The notes beneath the pieces are model-generated. The model saw nothing but the letters and a program-made list of their open reading frames with translations. It ran no database searches and had not been told where the DNA came from. Position numbers and translations under genes: made by a program. A DNA stretch of 38,983 nt from Dehalococcoidia bacterium (GTDB taxonomy: Bacteria; Chloroflexota; Dehalococcoidia; Lucifugimonadales; GCA-2717565). The stretch's first letter is position 1. Each line of letters begins with the position of its first letter. The stretch is from NCBI GenBank assembly GCA_009692865.1, contig SHYH01000011.1, positions 1 through 38,983 of the forward strand. Reading direction: 5' to 3'. This document shows, in pieces, positions 6,975 to 15,044 of the stretch.

Positions 6975-7837
6975 TGGGTAGGAGAGGTTCGGAGGGGGTG
7001 AAGATCGAGTTGGGGCGCTCTTCGGTGGGACGTGGCGGGCGGCTGCTCCTCCTGGCAGAAGCGGGCCTGATAGTAGCGGCGGTCATGGGGCTCCTGCTGC
7101 TGACGAGGGATCGAGCCGAGGCCTTTGTGGCCAATGCGGCGGTGCTCCTCCCCTTTGGCTACGCCTTCGGCGCGGGTATGGTGTCCAGCGTCAACCCCTG
7201 CGGGTTCTTCATGCTGCCCTCCTACCTGTCCTACTACCTGGGAACTGAGGAGAAGGGCGTCTCCGGAACACCAGGAGTTGTCCGCGTCCTTCGAGCGGTT
7301 GAGTTGACCCTGGTGGCTACGGCAGGTTTCGTTCTGGTGTTCGCCGCCGTGGGCTCGGTAATTGCCCTTGGAGGGAGACCCCTGGTTGCCTATTTCCCCT
7401 ACGGGGGCCTCCTCATCGGCGTGGCCATGGCCGCCCTGGGCCTCTGGCTTCTCCTACGGCATCAGTCGTTGGGGATCGCTGCAGCCAGCCGGGTGGTGGT
7501 CACGCCTCGGCGCAACCTCTTCAACGGGTTCCTCTTCGGGCTGGCCTACGCCATCGGCTCCCTTAGCTGTACCCTGCCGATCTTCCTGGTGGTGGTGGGA
7601 AGCGCCCTGGTCACCCGGGGCTTTGCTGCCTCCCTGGGCCAGTTTGTGGCCTACTCCCTTGGCATGGGGACGGTGCTTGTTGCCGCCATCATAGGAACCG
7701 CCCTCTTTCGAGGCGCGGTAACGCGGGCGTTGCAGAGCGCCTTGCCTTATGTACATACGGTCAGCGCCCTTTTCCTGATGGCGGCGGGGCTGTACCTGGT
7801 GTACTACTGGGTGGTGGTTGGAGACATCTTTTCTTAG
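6974..7837 (+). CDS. ccdA: CcdA-type thiol-disulfide transmembrane transporter
   Basis: A 287-aa membrane protein with about seven hydrophobic segments. Two half-repeat cysteines occupy the expected places: Cys76 in SSVNPCGFFMLP and Cys199 in GSLSCTLPIFL, each at the start of a helix as in CcdA/DsbD-beta. CcdA carries reducing equivalents from cytoplasmic thioredoxin across the membrane to a periplasmic thioredoxin-like partner, here almost certainly the next gene. A cytoplasmic N-terminal extension of about 20 residues precedes the first helix. The ATG at 6974 overlaps the upstream TGA (TGATG) and has AGAGGGGGG before it; an in-frame TTG one codon earlier is less likely. The next gene starts directly after this stop. 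Confidence 0.9.
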   Translation: MGRRGSEGVKIELGRSSVGRGGRLLLLAEAGLIVAAVMGLLLLTRDRAEAFVANAAVLLPFGYAFGAGMVSSVNPCGFFMLPSYLSYYLGTEEKGVSGTPGVVRVLRAVELTLVATAGFVLVFAAVGSVIALGGRPLVAYFPYGGLLIGVAMAALGLWLLLRHQSLGIAAASRVVVTPRRNLFNGFLFGLAYAIGSLSCTLPIFLVVVGSALVTRGFAASLGQFVAYSLGMGTVLVAAIIGTALFRGAVTRALQSALPYVHTVSALFLMAAGLYLVYYWVVVGDIFS

Positions 7838-8428
7838 ATGACTAAGGTAGGGCTGGCCCTGGGCCTGGTCTTCGCCGCTGCGCTTGTGGGCCTCTTGGCG
7901 TGGGCCCTGGTGCAGTCGGGGGGACAACCACGCCAGGCACTGGTCAACAGTCGCTTTGGCGAGGCGCCCCTCCAGCCGAGGGAGGCGCCCGCCTTCACCT
8001 TGAACCTCCTCGACGGCGAAACCCGCGCCGCTGACAACCTGAAGGGCAAGCTCGTCATGGTAGACTTCTGGGCCTCCTGGTGCCCCCCTTGCCGGCAGGA
8101 GGCGCCTGTCCTCGCGCGGGTCTACCAGGAGTACCGGTCCCGAGGGGTGGAATTTGTGGGGATCGCCGTCTGGGACGATGAGGGGCAGGCCAGAAGGTAC
8201 GTCCAGCGGTACGAGATCGCCTACCCCAACGGTCTGGACGAGCGAGGGATCATCGCCATCGACTACGGGGTCACGGGCATCCCCGAAAAGTACTTCATCA
8301 CCCCTGAGGGCCAAGTCGTGCGGAAGTTCATCGGGCCCATGGATGAGGACCGGCTGCGGCAGGTCCTGGAGGAGCTTTTGGCATCCTCCTCAGCTCTTCC
8401 GGCGGCCGCTGGCCCTGCGCCCGAGTGA
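7838..8428 (+). CDS. TlpA/ResA/CcmG-type thiol-disulfide oxidoreductase
   Basis: A 196-aa thioredoxin-fold protein anchored by an N-terminal membrane helix (about residues 3-25). The active site is FWASWCPPCRQE (Cys82 and Cys85), followed by the conserved YGVTGIPEKYFI cis-Pro region typical of the CcmG/ResA/TlpA branch. It reduces cysteines of apocytochrome c or of copper-site proteins in the periplasm, with electrons supplied by CcdA. The C-terminus ends in a low-complexity LASSSALPAAAGPAPE tail. The ATG follows the ccdA stop with no gap, implying coupled translation. The gene converges with sco1, leaving only 16 nt between the stop codons. Confidence 0.92.
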   Translation: MTKVGLALGLVFAAALVGLLAWALVQSGGQPRQALVNSRFGEAPLQPREAPAFTLNLLDGETRAADNLKGKLVMVDFWASWCPPCRQEAPVLARVYQEYRSRGVEFVGIAVWDDEGQARRYVQRYEIAYPNGLDERGIIAIDYGVTGIPEKYFITPEGQVVRKFIGPMDEDRLRQVLEELLASSSALPAAAGPAPE

Positions 8429-8444
8429 AAGGACCTATTGTCCC

Positions 8445-9101
8445 TCAGCGCAGCAGTAGGCGGAGGTCGTGGGCCAGCTCGGAAGCCTGGAAGCTCTGGC
8501 CATACGCCACCTGCACCTGCCCCTGAGCAATGACGTGAATGGGCGCCGTGTGCTCCACCAGGGATTCGCTCTCGCCGCTCTCCACGGTGTGGACCTCTCC
8601 CACCCAGTAGTACTGCCATAGGGGCGCCAGCTCTGCCTTGGTGCCTGTTAAGAAGCGCCACTTGTCCAGCATGTCGTACTGGACAGAGTACGCATGCAAT
8701 CGCTCCACGGTGTCCCGCTCGGGGTCAACGGTAACGGCGACGAAGGTCACCCCCTGGGCGTCGTTCCCCAACAAGGCGTGGGCCCGATGGAGCTTGGCGG
8801 TGGTCAGGGGGCAGACGTCCGGGCAGGAGGTGTAGAGGAAAGTGAGGACCACGACCCGTGAGGAGAAGTCGCTCAGGCGCGCCTGGTGCCCAAACTGATC
8901 GGTGAGCTGGAAATCGAGGGCCTCGCGGGGCGGCTGCAGCCTGGTGCCGACAACGACGGGTGGTCTGAAGTACATCCACGCTGCCAAGGCGACCACCACC
9001 GCTGCAGCTACGAGCGCCGTCGCTAGGGTTGCGAGGAGCCAGAGAGACGGCTTGTGAAGGGTTGTGGACGCTTCATCCGGCGCCGTGGGGCGACTGGTCA
9101 T
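8445..9101 (-). CDS. sco1: SCO1/SenC copper chaperone for cytochrome oxidase
   Basis: A 218-aa membrane-anchored thioredoxin-fold protein with an N-terminal helix (about residues 18-44) and the Sco copper site FLYTSCPDVCP (Cys93 and Cys97), plus a conserved His at 184 (VEHTAPIHVI). Family length is normal. Sco proteins deliver or reduce copper at the CuA site of subunit II, which fits the coxB gene next door. The ATG at 9101 is preferred over the GTG at 9104 because AGGAG lies at best spacing to the ATG. It is transcribed divergently from the oxidase block, with its own promoter. Confidence 0.93.
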   Translation of the reverse strand: MTSRPTAPDEASTTLHKPSLWLLATLATALVAAAVVVALAAWMYFRPPVVVGTRLQPPREALDFQLTDQFGHQARLSDFSSRVVVLTFLYTSCPDVCPLTTAKLHRAHALLGNDAQGVTFVAVTVDPERDTVERLHAYSVQYDMLDKWRFLTGTKAELAPLWQYYWVGEVHTVESGESESLVEHTAPIHVIAQGQVQVAYGQSFQASELAHDLRLLLR

Positions 9102-9118
9102 CACTTCTCCTCAGAGTC

Positions 9119-9146
9119 CTGCTGAGCGTGCTTCGCGACAGCAGGC
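9119..9146 (-). promoter_or_regulatory. Inverted repeat in the sco1 leader
   Basis: CCTGCTG and CAGCAGG form 7-bp arms around a 14-nt loop that itself contains TCGCGA. It lies between the sco1 -10 element and its ribosome binding site, so it would be transcribed in the 5' leader or bound as an operator. Function is unknown. Confidence 0.35.
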
Positions 9147-9178
9147 ACGCCCACCCCTTGAGACAAAGAGACCTCTCC

Positions 9179-9184
9179 ATTATA
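9179..9184 (-). promoter_or_regulatory. Consensus -10 element of the sco1 promoter
   Basis: A perfect TATAAT read on the minus strand (9184-9179), about 78 nt before the sco1 ATG. The -35 region at 17-nt spacing is ACTACA, a weak 3/6 match, so an activator may be needed. Confidence 0.45.
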
Positions 9185-9282
9185 GTAAACCCTGCCTTCC
9201 CTGTAGTGCATCCCTCTCCCCTGGTGGGAGTGGGGCGCGCTGTTGTTTCGAGGGGAAGGCACTTTTCCCCTGGAGGTCACTC

Positions 9283-9513
9283 ATCGCTCTCCTGACAAGC
9301 TGGTGTGCCGGCCTGTTCTGGGTTGCCGTCCTGGCGATGGGAGCTGTCCAGGGCGTTCTCGTTGTGTACTCCCTCCGGTGGGGTCAGGGAGGGGGAGCAG
9401 CGAAGGCTACTCCCCCCCATAGGCTCCTGGAGCTCCTGTGGGTCCTGATGCCGACGGCCCTCCTGGTGGCGCTGGTGGTCTTCACATGGCCCTGGGCGAG
9501 GACCAGATGTTAA
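9283..9513 (+). CDS. Small membrane protein resembling the COX2 transmembrane hairpin; start codon uncertain
   Basis: A 76-77 aa product with two membrane helices and a loop in between. The second helix, PPHRLLELLWVLMPTALLVA, has the same 'E..W...P' pattern that subunit II of cytochrome oxidase shows in its second helix (compare HTPLEIAWTVPPFLLLAVV in the coxB here). There is no CuA domain. No ATG, GTG or TTG lies between the previous stop-side region and the first helix; a perfect GGAGG stands 6 nt before an in-frame ATC at 9283, and a CTG is at 9292. It could use a rare start, be a recently lost start, or be a relic. It lies immediately upstream of coxB. Confidence 0.55.
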   Translation: MALLTSWCAGLFWVAVLAMGAVQGVLVVYSLRWGQGGGAAKATPPHRLLELLWVLMPTALLVALVVFTWPWARTRC

Positions 9514-9542
9514 GGACCGCCTCAGAGCCCCGAAAACCCTCT

Positions 9543-9600
9543 TGACGGAGGGACACCCCCATGTTAAACTCCGCACGTGAAATTTGTAACTGACTGTAAC
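9543..9600 (+). promoter_or_regulatory. Candidate promoter and direct repeats upstream of coxB
   Basis: TTGACG (9543-9548), a 16-nt spacer and TAAACT (9565-9570) form a plausible promoter for the oxidase operon. Just downstream, TGTAAC occurs twice (9585-9590 and 9595-9600) with a 10-bp period, the spacing expected for two protein subunits on one face of the helix. The coxB ATG is at 9635. Confidence 0.42.
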
Positions 9601-9634
9601 GTATTCTTTGGCCCGCCAAAAGCTCGAAGAGGCT

Positions 9635-10702
9635 ATGCCCGCTTCTAATCGCCCCTTCTTTCGCATGGGTCTCTTCTTAGGGATTCTCTCTTTTGGCCTC
9701 CTCCTGGTAGGCTGCTACCCCACTCACTTCCAGTCAACCTTTGATGCGGCAGGCTACGTGGCCGAAAAGCAGCTTACCCTCTTCTACTACATCTTCTGGG
9801 CCATGGCCTTTGTGTTCGTCGCCTTCTTCGTGGCGTTGCTGTACACTGTCCTTCGGTTCCGCCGCCGGCAGGGACATGACGAAATACCCCGCCAGGTCCA
9901 TGGACACACACCCCTTGAGATTGCGTGGACCGTTCCTCCCTTCTTGTTGCTGGCGGTAGTCGCCGTCCCTGCCATTTCCGTCCTCTTTGAGCTGGACACG
10001 CCTCCAGCGGACGCCATGGAGGTTAACGTTATCGGGCATCAGTGGTGGTGGGAGTTCGAGTACCCGGAGCAACCAGGCATTCTGACTGCCATTGTGACCG
10101 CCAACGAGCTGCACATCCCTGTGGGCAAGCCTGTCAAGTTCACCATGACCTCTACCGATGTGATCCACAGCTTCTGGGTCCCCAAGCTGGCGGGCAAGCA
10201 GGACATCATCCCCACACGAAAGATCGTGATGTGGTTCCAGGCAGACCGAGCCTCCCCAGAGGGGGGCTTCTACGGGCAGTGCGCGGAGTTCTGTGGCCTC
10301 TCCCACGCTAATATGCGGCTGCGGGTCATCGCCGAGGCCCCTGACCAGTTTGAGCAGTGGGTCAAGGGGCAGCAGACACCTTCCAAACCAGCGGTGGAGC
10401 TGGCGGGCCTGGCGGCCGAGGGGGCCAACCTGTTCGCCAACGTCTCCTTTGAGGGAGGCCAGCGGTGCGTTTTTTGCCACACCGTTCAGGGTCAGGCCAT
10501 CCAGGGCAAAGTAGGGCCCAATCTGACCCACGTAGGCAGCCGGGGGCTCATTGCGGCGGGGATTCTGGACAACACCAGCGAGGATCTGGGAACATGGCTC
10601 CAGAACCCACCGGGGGTGAAACCGGGGGCCAAGATGCCCAACCTGCTCCTCACTGATGACCAGATCGAGAAGCTGGTGGCATACCTTCAGAGTCTCCGGT
10701 AG
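9635..10702 (+). CDS. coxB: Cytochrome c oxidase subunit II with fused cytochrome c domain (caa3 type)
   Basis: A 355-aa lipoprotein. The N-terminus has a signal with lipobox LLVGC (Cys27). Two membrane helices follow (about 45-72 and 93-119), then the CuA cupredoxin domain with ligands His178, Cys216, Glu218, Cys220, His224 and Met227 (GQCAEFCGLSHANM). A C-terminal cytochrome c domain carries CVFCH (278-282) and a likely Met334 ligand (GAKMPN). It accepts electrons from cytochrome c or another donor and passes them to CoxA. The fused c domain needs the Ccm system encoded just upstream. ATG 9635 is preferred over an in-frame TTG at 9608 because of the GAAGAGG before it. coxA follows after 12 nt. 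Confidence 0.96.
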   Translation: MPASNRPFFRMGLFLGILSFGLLLVGCYPTHFQSTFDAAGYVAEKQLTLFYYIFWAMAFVFVAFFVALLYTVLRFRRRQGHDEIPRQVHGHTPLEIAWTVPPFLLLAVVAVPAISVLFELDTPPADAMEVNVIGHQWWWEFEYPEQPGILTAIVTANELHIPVGKPVKFTMTSTDVIHSFWVPKLAGKQDIIPTRKIVMWFQADRASPEGGFYGQCAEFCGLSHANMRLRVIAEAPDQFEQWVKGQQTPSKPAVELAGLAAEGANLFANVSFEGGQRCVFCHTVQGQAIQGKVGPNLTHVGSRGLIAAGILDNTSEDLGTWLQNPPGVKPGAKMPNLLLTDDQIEKLVAYLQSLR

Positions 10703-10714
10703 GAAAGGCACACC

Positions 10715-12589
10715 ATGGCAGCGACGACGGGAGCGTTAGGTGGCTTTCTGGCCCGGCCCATGGGCTATACAGGCGTGTGGGGCTGGGTGACCACCGTTGA
10801 TGCCAAGCGGATAGGTGTCCTCTACCTGGTCACCTCCCTGACCTTCTTTCTGTGGGGCGGGGTGCAGGCCCTGACCATACGGACCCAGCTGGCCCAATCG
10901 GGGTTGACGGTCGTGAGCCCGGGCCTCTACAACCAGCTCTTCACCATGCACGCTCTGACCATGATCTTCCTGGCTATCATGCCCATGAGCTCCGCCTTCT
11001 TCAACTTTGTGATCCCCTTGCAGATCGGCGCTCGGGACGTGGCCTTCCCCCGCCTGAACGCCCTGAGCTACTGGATCTACCTGTTCGGCGGACTCCTCCT
11101 GAGCGCCGGCTACCTGACGGGCGGCGCCGCCGACACGGGCTGGTTTGCCTATGCGCCTATCACCGAAAAGACCTTCTCACCCAACAAGGGTATGGACTTT
11201 TACGTTCTGGGCCTGCTGGTGCTGGGCATCTCCTCGATGGCTGCAGCCTTCAACTTCATCGTGACGATCCTCAATATGAGGGCCCCGGGAATGACCCTCA
11301 TGCGGATGCCCGTCTTCTGCTGGATGACCCTGGTGACCTCCTTCCTGCTGGTCACCGCCTTTCCTGTTATCACGGTAGCCCTTATCCAGCTCCTCTTCGA
11401 CCGGTACCTGGGAGCTGGCTTCTTCATATCCAGCCGAGGCGGCGATCCCCTCCTGTGGCAGCACCTGTTCTGGGTCTTCGGCCATCCCGAAGTGTACATC
11501 CTGATCCTGCCCGCCATGGGCGTTGTGTCCGAGATCCTGCCCACCTTCTCTCGCAAGCCCCTCTTTGGCTATTCCGTGGTGGTGTTCTCCGGCATAGTGA
11601 TTGGATTCATGGGGTGGTCTGTGTGGAGCCACCATATGTTCACGGTGGGCTTGGGCGCGGTGGCCAACGCCGTGTTCACCGTTAGCACCATGCTCATCGC
11701 GGTGCCCACGGGAGTTAAGGTGTTCAACTGGATGGCCACGATGTGGGGCGGGAACATTTCCCTGAAGACCCCGATGCTCTTTGCCATAGGGTTCATCGCC
11801 CTGTTCGTCATTGGCGGGCTGAGCGGCGTCTCCCACGCCGTGTCCCCCTCCGACTTCCAACAGCAAGATACATACTACATAGTGGCCCACCTCCACTACG
11901 TGCTGTTCGGCGGGAGCATCTTCGGCCTCTTCGCGGGCATCTACTACTGGTTCCCCAAGATGCGTGGCCGCCTGCTGGGCGAAGGGCTGGGGAAGGTGCA
12001 CTTCTGGCTCATGTTCACCGGCATGAACATGACCTTCGGCCCCCAGCATTGGCTTGGGCTGGACGGTATGCCGCGCCGCATCTACACCTACCCCTCGAAC
12101 ATGGGCTGGGACTTCTGGAACCTGGTCTCCACCCTCGGCGCCTTTATGATCGGCGTCTCCCTCTTGGTGTTCCTCTATAACGTGTGGCGCAGCTTCTCCC
12201 ACGGGGAGCACGCAGGCGCAGACCCCTGGGACGCCAGGACCCTGGAGTGGACCATGCCCTCCCCTCCGCCGTTGTACAACTTCGCCAGGATACCCACGGT
12301 GCACGGGCGAGACCCCTTCTGGGACCAAAAGTACGCCACCGACAGAAGCGGCAGGACCCACCGGTTGCCCGCTGGCGCCCAGGAGCACGACGGCCACGTG
12401 GAGGATGTCCAGAACATCCACATTCCCGACCCCTCCTACTTCCCTATCTTCGTAGCCCTGGGCTTGGCACTGGCTGCCCTGGGGATCGCCTTCCACCTGG
12501 CCATCTCGGTGGTGGGCGTGGCGATCTTCCTCATAGCCATCTATGGCTGGGCCTTTGAGCCCACGGTAGAACCCAGGGCGCACCACTAA
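10715..12589 (+). CDS. coxA: Cytochrome c oxidase subunit I (aa3/caa3 type)
   Basis: A 624-aa protein with about twelve helices. Haem a and CuB ligands are all in place: His79 (LFTMHALTM), His257 with cross-linked Tyr261 in GHPEVYILILP, His306 and His307 (WSHHMFTVG), and His392 and His394 (AHLHYVLFGG). Glu259 of HPEV marks an A1-type proton channel. The PLQIGARDVAFPRLNALSYW loop is also typical. It reduces oxygen to water and pumps protons. The C-terminus is extended by a soluble segment and two further hydrophobic stretches. A clear AGGAAAGG precedes the ATG. Codon use and GC match the neighbours. Confidence 0.97.
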   Translation: MAATTGALGGFLARPMGYTGVWGWVTTVDAKRIGVLYLVTSLTFFLWGGVQALTIRTQLAQSGLTVVSPGLYNQLFTMHALTMIFLAIMPMSSAFFNFVIPLQIGARDVAFPRLNALSYWIYLFGGLLLSAGYLTGGAADTGWFAYAPITEKTFSPNKGMDFYVLGLLVLGISSMAAAFNFIVTILNMRAPGMTLMRMPVFCWMTLVTSFLLVTAFPVITVALIQLLFDRYLGAGFFISSRGGDPLLWQHLFWVFGHPEVYILILPAMGVVSEILPTFSRKPLFGYSVVVFSGIVIGFMGWSVWSHHMFTVGLGAVANAVFTVSTMLIAVPTGVKVFNWMATMWGGNISLKTPMLFAIGFIALFVIGGLSGVSHAVSPSDFQQQDTYYIVAHLHYVLFGGSIFGLFAGIYYWFPKMRGRLLGEGLGKVHFWLMFTGMNMTFGPQHWLGLDGMPRRIYTYPSNMGWDFWNLVSTLGAFMIGVSLLVFLYNVWRSFSHGEHAGADPWDARTLEWTMPSPPPLYNFARIPTVHGRDPFWDQKYATDRSGRTHRLPAGAQEHDGHVEDVQNIHIPDPSYFPIFVALGLALAALGIAFHLAISVVGVAIFLIAIYGWAFEPTVEPRAHH

Positions 12590-12664
12590 TGGCTGCCGCT
12601 TCAAACAAGGGAACGTCGGGGCCGAAGAGCGTTGAACCGGACAGGTTGAGGAGGGCTCGTTAGC

Positions 12665-13273
12665 GTGCACGCTGTAGCCAATCCCGAACACGACGCCACT
12701 ACCCTGGGGCTCGACCATCGCAAGCTCCTGATGTGGACCTTCCTGGGCTCCGAGTGTCTCTTCTTCGGGTCTCTGATCACCACCTACCTGGTGTACAAGG
12801 GCAGAAGCCTGGTGGGCCCCTATCCCGCCGACGTGTTTGACATCCCCTACACATCGGTGAGCGCCTTCGTGCTCCTGATGAGCAGCTTGACCATGGTGCT
12901 GGCCCTGGCCGCCATTCAGCGGGGCAACCAGCGGGGCATGAGGGTCTGGCTCCTGGCCACCGCCTTGCTAGGTGCTATCTTCCTGGGCGGCCAGATGTAC
13001 GAGTTCACCGTCTTCGTTGGCGAAGGGGTGACCCTGCAGCACAACCTGTTTGGCACCACCTTCTTCACCCTGACAGGGTTCCACGGCGCTCACGTCACGG
13101 TAGGGGTGTTCATGCTACTCACCCTGGTGGGTGCCTCCTTTGCGGGGAAGCTGAAGCCGGAGCAGAGCCTCAACGTCGAGCTTGTGGGGCTCTACTGGCA
13201 CTTTGTGGACGTGGTCTGGATCGTCATCTTCACGGTGGTGTACCTGGTGGAGGCGCCGAATATCATCGGGTAG
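12665..13273 (+). CDS. coxC: Cytochrome c oxidase subunit III
   Basis: A 202-aa protein with five hydrophobic segments, the short form of subunit III common in bacteria. Recognised by GLDHRKLLMWTFLGSECLFF at the first helix, by TGFHGAHVTVGVF and by the C-terminal YWHFVDVVWIVIFTVVYL. It stabilises the oxygen and proton path of subunit I. The start is GTG 12665, with GAGGAGGG about 9 nt upstream. There is a 75-nt gap after coxA with nothing else evident. The subunit IV gene follows after 58 nt. Confidence 0.94.
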   Translation: MHAVANPEHDATTLGLDHRKLLMWTFLGSECLFFGSLITTYLVYKGRSLVGPYPADVFDIPYTSVSAFVLLMSSLTMVLALAAIQRGNQRGMRVWLLATALLGAIFLGGQMYEFTVFVGEGVTLQHNLFGTTFFTLTGFHGAHVTVGVFMLLTLVGASFAGKLKPEQSLNVELVGLYWHFVDVVWIVIFTVVYLVEAPNIIG

Positions 13274-13331
13274 GGCTGGGCAGCCAGCCATTGTGTTCAA
13301 GGTTCGAGGAGATGCGAGGAAGCTAGAGGCT

Positions 13332-13634
13332 ATGGCAACGGAAACCCGCCCGCGAGAGCATGCACATCCGGGGCCGCTGAAGTACGTGGTGATCGCCATT
13401 ATCCTCGCGGCCATCACGGCTGTGGAGGTGTGGGCCGTCTACCAGACGCCCCTGCGCGACGTGCTGCTGCCCACCCTTTTTGTGCTCTCGGCCACCAAGT
13501 TCGCCCTGGTGGCGATGTTCTTCATGCACCTGCGGTTTGACCACCGCCTCTTCACGGTGTTCTTCGTCGGAGGGCTGGTTTTGGCCATTGGGGTGTTGTT
13601 CGCCCTCGCCGTGCTCTTCAAAGCTTTCACTTAG
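13332..13634 (+). CDS. Cytochrome c oxidase subunit IV (CtaF-like)
   Basis: A 100-aa protein with three membrane helices. A short polar N-terminus (TRPREHAHPGPLKYV) is followed by AIILAAITAVEVWAVY, then LPTLFVLSATKFALVAMFFM, an HLRFDHRLFT loop and a last helix. This is the pattern of the prokaryotic subunit IV family. It is an accessory structural subunit of the oxidase. ATG 13332 is chosen because AGAGG precedes it and because the polar N-terminus is typical; the open frame extends further upstream only inside coxC. Confidence 0.9.
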   Translation: MATETRPREHAHPGPLKYVVIAIILAAITAVEVWAVYQTPLRDVLLPTLFVLSATKFALVAMFFMHLRFDHRLFTVFFVGGLVLAIGVLFALAVLFKAFT

Positions 13635-13658
13635 GTATACGCTGGAGGAGTGTCGCCA

Positions 13659-13970
13659 ATGCAACGACTCCTGCTACCCGTCCTGGTTCCCCTGGGGGCA
13701 TTGCTTGCCACGGTTACCATCGTGTTCTCCGTGGGGCTGCTGCTCCTCTGGGTGGGTGACTACCGCTGGAACGGAGAGCCTGTGGGCCCGGTGGACTTCG
13801 TTCGACTCGCGGTGGGAGGCTACGAACGGAGTGAGGTCCACGGCGGCGACCATGTATGGGACCTGGGGCTCTTCACCATGGGCGCGCCTGTGATCGTCGC
13901 CCTTGTGGTGGCAACCGCTATCTTAGCCGGCGCCATAGTGGCCGCTCGGCGGGGCCGCAGCCAGGGCTGA
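13659..13970 (+). CDS. Uncharacterised two-helix membrane protein in the oxidase operon
   Basis: A 103-aa protein with an N-terminal helix (LLPVLVPLGALLATVTIVFSV), a roughly 45-residue loop probably outside the membrane (GDYRWNGEPVGPVDFVRLAV, then GGDHVWDLGLF) and a second helix before a basic tail (RRGRSQG). I do not recognise the family. The gene is 24 nt after subunit IV and likely cotranscribed, so an oxidase accessory role is plausible. The ATG at 13659 fits GGAGGAG at 8 nt; the GTG at 13650 is too close to that site. Confidence 0.75.
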   Translation: MQRLLLPVLVPLGALLATVTIVFSVGLLLLWVGDYRWNGEPVGPVDFVRLAVGGYERSEVHGGDHVWDLGLFTMGAPVIVALVVATAILAGAIVAARRGRSQG

Positions 13971-14005
13971 GCTCTGGACCCACGCTACGGTGGGTGATTC
14001 AGAGC
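13971..14005 (+). terminator. Hairpin after the oxidase subunit genes
   Basis: Nested arms GCTCTG/CAGAGC and ACCCAC/GTGGGT with a 6-nt loop (GCTACG), starting right after the stop of the 103-aa gene. There is no T run, so termination may be partial or Rho-assisted, separating structural from assembly genes. The GCTCTGGACCCAC arm recurs at 16920-16932, after ctaB. Confidence 0.45.
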
Positions 14006-14156
14006 AAACGCTCAGATAGAAGGCATGGGCCCCCGTGGTCGGAACGTGGGTAGGAGGCTCCGGCAATCCCGATGAATTGGGACTGCACTCCCCCGTCTCG
14101 AGCTGTACCGAACTCTAGGGCAAGCAAGCCCAGGACTCTCCAAAGGTGAGACCTCT

Positions 14157-14993
14157 ATGGTGGATGGGGGGGCGGCAGTTGCGTGGCTGAGCTGGTCCTG
14201 GCACCCTGAGGCCCTGGCCTTTGAGTTGCTCCTCCTGGGGGCTTACCTCCTGGGCGTCGGCCCCCTTCGGCGGCGCTACGGATGGGCCGACTATATAGAC
14301 CCTCGCCATGTCCGTCTCTTCCTCTTGGGCTGCCTGGTCCTGGCCCTTTCGGAGCACTCTCCTCTTCACGACCTGAGCGAGCGGTACATGTTCTCCGCTC
14401 ATATGCTCCAGCACCTGCTGCTCATCCTGGTGGTGGCCCCCCTCCTGCTGGCGGGAACCCCGTCCTGGTTGCTTCGACCCCTCTTGCGCCCTGCCCCCGT
14501 ACGGTTCGTGGCTCGCCTCTTGACCCACCCCGTGGTGGCCTTCATGGCGATGAATCTGGTGATGGTGATGTGGCACTTTCCAGAGTATTACGACCTGGCG
14601 CTGCAGAACCACTGGATGCACTTCCTTCAGCACGCGACCTTTTTAGGCACGGCTGTGCTCGCCTGGTGGCCGGTGTTGAGCCCCCTGCCAGAGCTACCCC
14701 GGCTCTCCTACCCCCTCCAGATACTCTATCTCTTCTTGGAATCCCTCCCCATGGGCTTCCTGGGGGCCTTCCTGACCTTCAGCACCCATCCCAGCTACGA
14801 GGCCTATGCCCTGGCGCCCAGGGTGTGGGGTCTCACACCCCTCGTGGACCAGCAGATAGGAGGGCTGATGATGAAGGTGGGTGGCGGCCTCGGCTTCCTG
14901 ATCCCCGCAGCCGTCCTTTTCTTCCTCTGGTTCTCCCGGGAGCAGGGCTCCAAAGAGCCCATTCGAGTGGAACGTCAGGCTGGCTACCAGTAG
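14157..14993 (+). CDS. ctaG: Cytochrome c oxidase assembly factor CtaG (caa3 type)
   Basis: A 278-aa membrane protein of the caa3_CtaG family, with about seven helices. The signature block SPLHDLSERYMFSAHMLQHL is at about residues 64-83, followed by the conserved VMVMWHFPEYYDLAL region and HWMHFLQHATF. CtaG in Gram-positives and their relatives is needed to assemble the CuB centre of caa3 oxidase; it is unrelated in sequence to proteobacterial Cox11. AAGGTGAG precedes the ATG. The 186-nt upstream gap holds the hairpin at 13971 and a degenerate CCCGATGAATTGGG repeat word near 14070. Confidence 0.92.
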   Translation: MVDGGAAVAWLSWSWHPEALAFELLLLGAYLLGVGPLRRRYGWADYIDPRHVRLFLLGCLVLALSEHSPLHDLSERYMFSAHMLQHLLLILVVAPLLLAGTPSWLLRPLLRPAPVRFVARLLTHPVVAFMAMNLVMVMWHFPEYYDLALQNHWMHFLQHATFLGTAVLAWWPVLSPLPELPRLSYPLQILYLFLESLPMGFLGAFLTFSTHPSYEAYALAPRVWGLTPLVDQQIGGLMMKVGGGLGFLIPAAVLFFLWFSREQGSKEPIRVERQAGYQ

Positions 14994-15005
14994 ACCAGTA
15001 CAACC

Positions 15006-15014
15006 TGCTACAAT
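15006..15014 (+). promoter_or_regulatory. Extended -10 element upstream of ctaA
   Basis: TGCTACAAT, identical to the words before ccmH and mutS2, lies 31 nt before the ctaA GTG and just after the ctaG stop. No good -35 is visible, so this is a weak call supported mainly by its recurrence. Confidence 0.35.
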
Positions 15015-15044
15015 TCGCTCCATAGCCTCACGGGACCGGACCAC

